DNA from: Halofilum ochraceum
Lineage (GTDB): Bacteria; Pseudomonadota; Gammaproteobacteria; XJ16; Halofilaceae
DNA length: 64,000 nt
Reading direction: 5' to 3'
NCBI RefSeq assembly: GCF_001614315.2
Contig: NZ_LVEG02000007.1
Location: forward strand, 1-64,000
Program-made: the position numbers and the translations under genes
The notes under the pieces: model-generated
What the model was told of the DNA's origin: nothing
Database searches by the model: none
What the model saw: only the letters and a program-made list of their open reading frames with translations
In this document: positions 60,751 through 64,000 of the stretch, piece after piece
Position numbering within the stretch: the first letter of the stretch is position 1
How the letters are laid out: each line of letters opens with the position of its first letter

Positions 60751-62409
60751 ATGCCGCCATTCGAGAACGTGTTCTACGAGATCAGCGCCATCCTCGCGCT
60801 CGCGACCGCCGCCGGTGCGGCCGCGCTGTTACTGCGGCAGCCCCTGATCGTGGCCTTCATTGCCGTCGGTATCGTCGCGGGACCGGCCGGCATGGAGTGG
60901 GTGTCCGCGACGGATCAGATCGATCTGCTCGCCCGGATGGGCATTGCGCTGCTGTTGTTCGTGGTTGGCCTGCGGCTGGACCTGCACGTGATCCGCACGG
61001 TGGGGCCGGTGGCGCTCGCGACCGGGCTGGGGCAGGTCTTCTTCACCGCGGTGGTCGGTTACCTGATCGCCGTGGCACTGGGTTTCGCGCCCATACCGGC
61101 ACTGTACATCGCCGTCGCGCTGACATTCTCCAGCACGATCATCATCGTCAAGCTGCTGTCGGACAAGCGCGAGCTGGACACGCTGCACGGGCGCATCGCC
61201 GTAGGCTTCCTGATCGTGCAGGACATCGTCGTGGTACTGGTGATGATCGGCCTGACGGCGCTCGGGACCAGCGGTGCCGCCACGAGTCCCGCGCTGGAAG
61301 TCTTCCTGGTTTTGCTCAAGGGGGGCGCGATGCTCGCCGTGCTGGCGGCATTGATGCGCTGGGTGTTGCCCCCGCTGCTGAGGCGCCTCGCCCATTCCGG
61401 GGAGCTTCTGCTGTTGTTCGCCATCGCCTGGGCGGTCGTGTGGGCGACCGCCGGCGACATGCTCGGTTTCAGCAAGGAGGTCGGCGCGTTCCTGGCCGGT
61501 ATTTCGATCGCCTCCACCCCGTACCGGGAACTGGTGGCCGCGCGCATGACCGGGCTGCGGGATTTCCTGCTGCTGTTTTTCTTCATCGATCTCGGCGCCG
61601 GGCTCGACCTCGCGGCGCTTGGCGGGAACCTCATGCCGGCCGCCGTGTTCTCGGCATTCGTGCTGATCGGCAATCCGCTGATCGTCGTACTGATCATGGG
61701 CTGGATGGGGTATCGGCGCCGCACCGGTTTTCTTGCGGGCCTGACCGTGGCGCAGATCAGCGAGTTCTCGCTGGTGCTGGCGGCATTGGGGCTGAGTATC
61801 GGCCATATCGATCGTGACACCGTGGGCCTGATTACCCTGGTAGGGCTGGTCACGATCAGCGCATCGACCTATATGATCCTGTACTCGCATCGCCTGTATC
61901 TGGTGATTGCTCCCTGGCTCGCCGTTTTCGAGCGCCGCGTGCCTTATGCCGAAACGCGGCTGCAAAGCGAGGCGGCGGAAGGCCCGGATGTGATCCTGTT
62001 CGGTCTTGGCCGCTTCGGATCCGCGGTGGCCCGGATACTCACGGACCGGGGCGTGCGCGTACTCGCGGTTGATTCGGACCCGGACCGCGTGCGCGCGCGC
62101 AGTGGCCATGGTTTCGAACTGCGCTACGGCGACGCCGAGGATCCGGAATTCGTGGGGTCACTGCCGCTGGATCGGGTACAGTGCGTGGTCAATACACTGC
62201 GTGATCGACACGTGAATCGTGCGTTGCTGCACGGCATCGAGCGCAGCGGCAGCCGTCCAAGGGTCGTGCTGACCGCCGATTCGGATGCGGAAGCGGAGGC
62301 CCTGCGCTCCCGCGGCGCCGATATTGCTCTGGTGCCCTACAGTGATGCGGCGAGGGACGCGGCAGACCGGATTCTCGCGACGGCGGAGCCGGAGCCGGTC
62401 GATGCCTGA
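60751..62409 (+). CDS. CPA2 family monovalent cation:proton antiporter with TrkA-N domain
   Basis: A 552-residue protein. About twelve spans (residues 10-390) form a KefB/RosB-type Na+(K+)/H+ exchanger with the family segment TFSSTIIIVKLLSDKRELD and the ion-site motif GFSKEVGAFLAGISIASTPY. The C-terminal TrkA-N domain (FGLGRFGSAVARILTDRG, about 420-540) binds NAD(H) or another nucleotide and regulates transport. It starts behind a GGGGAG-like sequence at 60751. The following universal stress protein gene begins 27 bases later, so they are co-transcribed. Confidence 0.92.
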   Translation: MPPFENVFYEISAILALATAAGAAALLLRQPLIVAFIAVGIVAGPAGMEWVSATDQIDLLARMGIALLLFVVGLRLDLHVIRTVGPVALATGLGQVFFTAVVGYLIAVALGFAPIPALYIAVALTFSSTIIIVKLLSDKRELDTLHGRIAVGFLIVQDIVVVLVMIGLTALGTSGAATSPALEVFLVLLKGGAMLAVLAALMRWVLPPLLRRLAHSGELLLLFAIAWAVVWATAGDMLGFSKEVGAFLAGISIASTPYRELVAARMTGLRDFLLLFFFIDLGAGLDLAALGGNLMPAAVFSAFVLIGNPLIVVLIMGWMGYRRRTGFLAGLTVAQISEFSLVLAALGLSIGHIDRDTVGLITLVGLVTISASTYMILYSHRLYLVIAPWLAVFERRVPYAETRLQSEAAEGPDVILFGLGRFGSAVARILTDRGVRVLAVDSDPDRVRARSGHGFELRYGDAEDPEFVGSLPLDRVQCVVNTLRDRHVNRALLHGIERSGSRPRVVLTADSDAEAEALRSRGADIALVPYSDAARDAADRILATAEPEPVDA

Positions 62410-62435
62410 CCGGTCGTTTGCGGACGGAGATGATG

Positions 62436-63407
62436 ATGCAGCGATTTACCAGCGTGCTGTTCGTGGTCACCCCGGATGCGGACGATACATTCGCGTTCGA
62501 GCGTGCACTGCGCCTCGCGGAGGCGAATCAGGCCCGGTTGACGGTAGTGGATCTGCAGCAGGGTCCCGACATACCCGTTGGCCGCATGCCGGAAGGGCTT
62601 TCGAGCGAGCGTCTGCGTGCGGTGCTGGCCGGAATGAGCGGCGACCGGCTTCAGCAGTACATCGATGCTGCCGACGGGCGTGTCGATATCGACACGCGGA
62701 CGCTTGACGGGATCGGCTTCGTCGAGGTGATCCGGGCCGTCCAGGCCGGCGGCTATGATGTGGTCATGAAGGCGGCCATGGAATCCGGAAGCCGGCGCCG
62801 TTACCTGTTCAGCAGTTTCGACATGCATCTCCTGCGCAAATGCCCGGTGCCGGTTTGGCTTATCAAACCGGAGGTCGGCGAAGAGCGGTATCGGCGCGTG
62901 CTCGCGGCGGTCGACGTGGATCCAGACGCTGCCGCGAAGATGGACCCCTCCCTGAACCGCCGTATTATCGAGACCGCGGCGTCACAGGCGCTCGCGGACG
63001 GCGCCGAACTGCACGTCGCGCATGCGTGGGAGCCGGCCTACGAAGGGGTCCTGCGCAGCCGCGGCGTGTTCTCGGGAGAGACCGAGGCGCAGCGGTACGT
63101 CGAGTCGGAGCGTCAGGCGCATCAAGCGGCATTCGATCGGCTTGCCGCCGACATGCCCTCCTGGGTCGGCGGTGAGACCTGTGACTGGCTTCAGCCCGTA
63201 TTCCATCTCCGTCAGGGCCAGGCCGGCACGGTGATCCCGGGACTGGCACAGGAACTGGGAGTCGGGCTCGTGGTCATGGGAACGGTCGGTCGCACGGGCA
63301 TTGCCGGGCTGCTGATCGGAAACACGGCGGAGACCATCGTCGAAGGCATTGCCTGTTCCCTGCTCGCCGTCAAGCCGCCGGGATTCCGTTCACCGATTGA
63401 AGCGTGA
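62436..63407 (+). CDS. Tandem universal stress protein (UspE-like)
   Basis: A 323-residue protein with two Usp domains. The first (about 1-145) starts FTSVLFVVTPDADDTFAFER and lacks an ATP motif. The second (about 150-315) ends in VVMGTVGRTGIAGLLIGNTA, a Gly-rich nucleotide-binding motif. Three ATG codons stand in a row at 62430, 62433 and 62436; the last has the best spacing to GGAG. It sits between two cation antiporter genes, which suggests a nucleotide-sensing partner in ion or stress homeostasis. Confidence 0.9.
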   Translation: MQRFTSVLFVVTPDADDTFAFERALRLAEANQARLTVVDLQQGPDIPVGRMPEGLSSERLRAVLAGMSGDRLQQYIDAADGRVDIDTRTLDGIGFVEVIRAVQAGGYDVVMKAAMESGSRRRYLFSSFDMHLLRKCPVPVWLIKPEVGEERYRRVLAAVDVDPDAAAKMDPSLNRRIIETAASQALADGAELHVAHAWEPAYEGVLRSRGVFSGETEAQRYVESERQAHQAAFDRLAADMPSWVGGETCDWLQPVFHLRQGQAGTVIPGLAQELGVGLVVMGTVGRTGIAGLLIGNTAETIVEGIACSLLAVKPPGFRSPIEA

Positions 63408-63497
63408 TACCCGCAACCCGCCCGCCGACAACACCCGATTGTTTCGGCGCGCGGCAGGCCATCGACGGGATCATCAGCACCTGGACAGGACGCGCGG

Positions 63498-64000
63498 ATG
63501 GATACGGCCGCTCAGCTGATATTCGGCGTCGGCGCACTGCTGCTGGTCAGCGTGCTGGCCAGCCGCATTACCGACCGGCTCGGCGCACCGCTGCTGCTCG
63601 TCTTTCTGGTGATCGGCATGCTCCTGGGCGAGGACGGCCCTGGCGGGATCGTCTTCAACGATATCGATGGCGCATTCGTGCTGGCGAGCCTCGCGCTGGC
63701 GGTCATCCTGTTCGACGGGGGGCTGCGCACGCCGCGTGCAATCTTCCGTCTGGGGCTGCAGCCGGCCGTCGCGCTGGCGACGGTGGGGGTTGTCGTCACG
63801 GCCACGATCACCGGCGCCGCCGCCATGTGGATATTCGATGTCGGCCCGATGGTCGGGCTGATGATCGGCGCAATCGTCGGTTCCACGGACGCGGCGGCCG
63901 TATTCTATCTGCTGCATGCGCACGGGCTTGAGATCAACGAACGCCTGCGCGCGACCCTGGAAATCGAGTCCGGTAGCAACGATCCCATGGCGGTGTTCCT
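63498..64000 (+). CDS. NhaP2-type K+/Na+:proton antiporter, N-terminal part
   Basis: The first 167 residues of a CPA1-family antiporter, cut by the window end. Recognisable: [50 protein letters not shown] and the ion-binding NDP motif in [10 protein letters not shown] at the very end. The ATG at 63498 follows an AGGA sequence. It lies 90 bases after the Usp gene on the same strand and may be in the same transcript. Known NhaP2 proteins export K+ or Na+ at alkaline pH or high salt; a C-terminal RCK domain would be expected beyond the window. Confidence 0.9.
   Translation, partial: MDTAAQLIFGVGALLLVSVLASRITDRLGAPLLLVFLVIGMLLGEDGPGGIVFNDIDGAFVLASLALAVILFDGGLRTPRAIFRLGLQPAVALATVGVVVTATITGAAAMWIFDVGPMVGLMIGAIVGSTDAAAVFYLLHAHGLEINERLRATLEIESGSNDPMAVF

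Noticed and set aside
60829-62109. Minus-strand open frame opposite the CPA2 antiporter
   Set aside because: Gln/His/Arg-rich sequence mirrors a hydrophobic membrane protein; not a real gene.

Overview
The window is GC-rich, densely coding DNA from a bacterial chromosome. FMN azoreductase, a YcbB-type L,D-transpeptidase, HtpX, malate synthase G, GlcDEF, LutABC, TRAP transport and REP-type repeats together suggest a gammaproteobacterium. A halotolerant Ectothiorhodospiraceae-like or Halomonas-like lineage is my inference; no rRNA or other marker here settles it. I see no tRNA, rRNA, CRISPR array, transposase, integrase or prophage gene, so this reads as core or soft-core chromosome.

Layout. 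1-3.7 kb (minus): a compact set of flavin monooxygenase, RidA, DUF1028 and an ArgE-type M20 deacylase, running off the left edge. 4-6 kb: an unknown membrane protein and an M42 aminopeptidase. 6.2-7.7 kb: L,D-transpeptidase. 7.7-10.9 kb (minus): a polar amino acid ABC transporter (binding protein, permease, ATPase) followed by a DUF1223 protein. 11.3-15.2 kb (plus): PLP dehydratase, PgpA-like protein, CidA/LrgB pair, branched-chain aminotransferase. 15.2-17.2 kb: zinc-ribbon/SHOCT protein, and a LysR regulator divergent from azoreductase. 17.3-24.1 kb (plus): class V aminotransferase, 2-hydroxyacid dehydrogenase-like protein, DUF72, a quinone-reductase/proline-racemase-like pair, a small disordered protein and a DJ-1/PfpI protein. 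24.2-37.3 kb: MOSC protein, malate synthase G, a second ArgE-type deacylase, MFS, DMT and AEC transporters, OmpA with TSP3 repeats, a BPSS1780-like membrane protein, a degenerate EAL protein, a DsbA-type protein and AzlCD. 37.5-41.1 kb: an alpha/beta hydrolase, then a tightly coupled trio (DUF3105, cupredoxin-like protein, polytopic membrane protein). 41.6-52.5 kb: a TRAP transporter plus glycolate oxidase operon (minus) divergent from lutABC (plus). 52.5-60.5 kb: GGDEF/EAL protein, cyclic-nucleotide-binding protein, HtpX, NUDIX, GNAT, amine oxidase and MFS. 60.7-64 kb: CPA2 antiporter, tandem universal stress protein, and the start of an NhaP2-type antiporter.

How the genes fit together. Two-carbon and three-carbon hydroxyacid metabolism is the clearest theme. 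The TRAP system probably imports glycolate and/or lactate. GlcDEF oxidises glycolate to glyoxylate, LutABC oxidises L-lactate to pyruvate, and malate synthase G condenses glyoxylate with acetyl-CoA. A class V aminotransferase and a 2-hydroxyacid dehydrogenase-like protein could also handle glyoxylate or hydroxypyruvate. Amine and amino-acid handling is the second theme (two ArgE-type deacylases, RidA, dehydratase, IlvE, AzlCD, ABC importer, PuuB-like oxidase). The right end is an ion-homeostasis cluster.

Repeats sit in the spaces between convergent genes: a 25-bp REP-like inverted pair at 27.5 kb, a nested repeat island with a second REP family at 41.1-41.6 kb, and two heptamer arrays at 55.6 kb. 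The most promising poorly described units are the DUF3105/cupredoxin-like/membrane-protein trio at 38.6-41.1 kb, the FMO/RidA/DUF1028/M20 cluster at the left edge, and the racemase-fold enzyme whose two catalytic cysteines are replaced by Ser and Thr.
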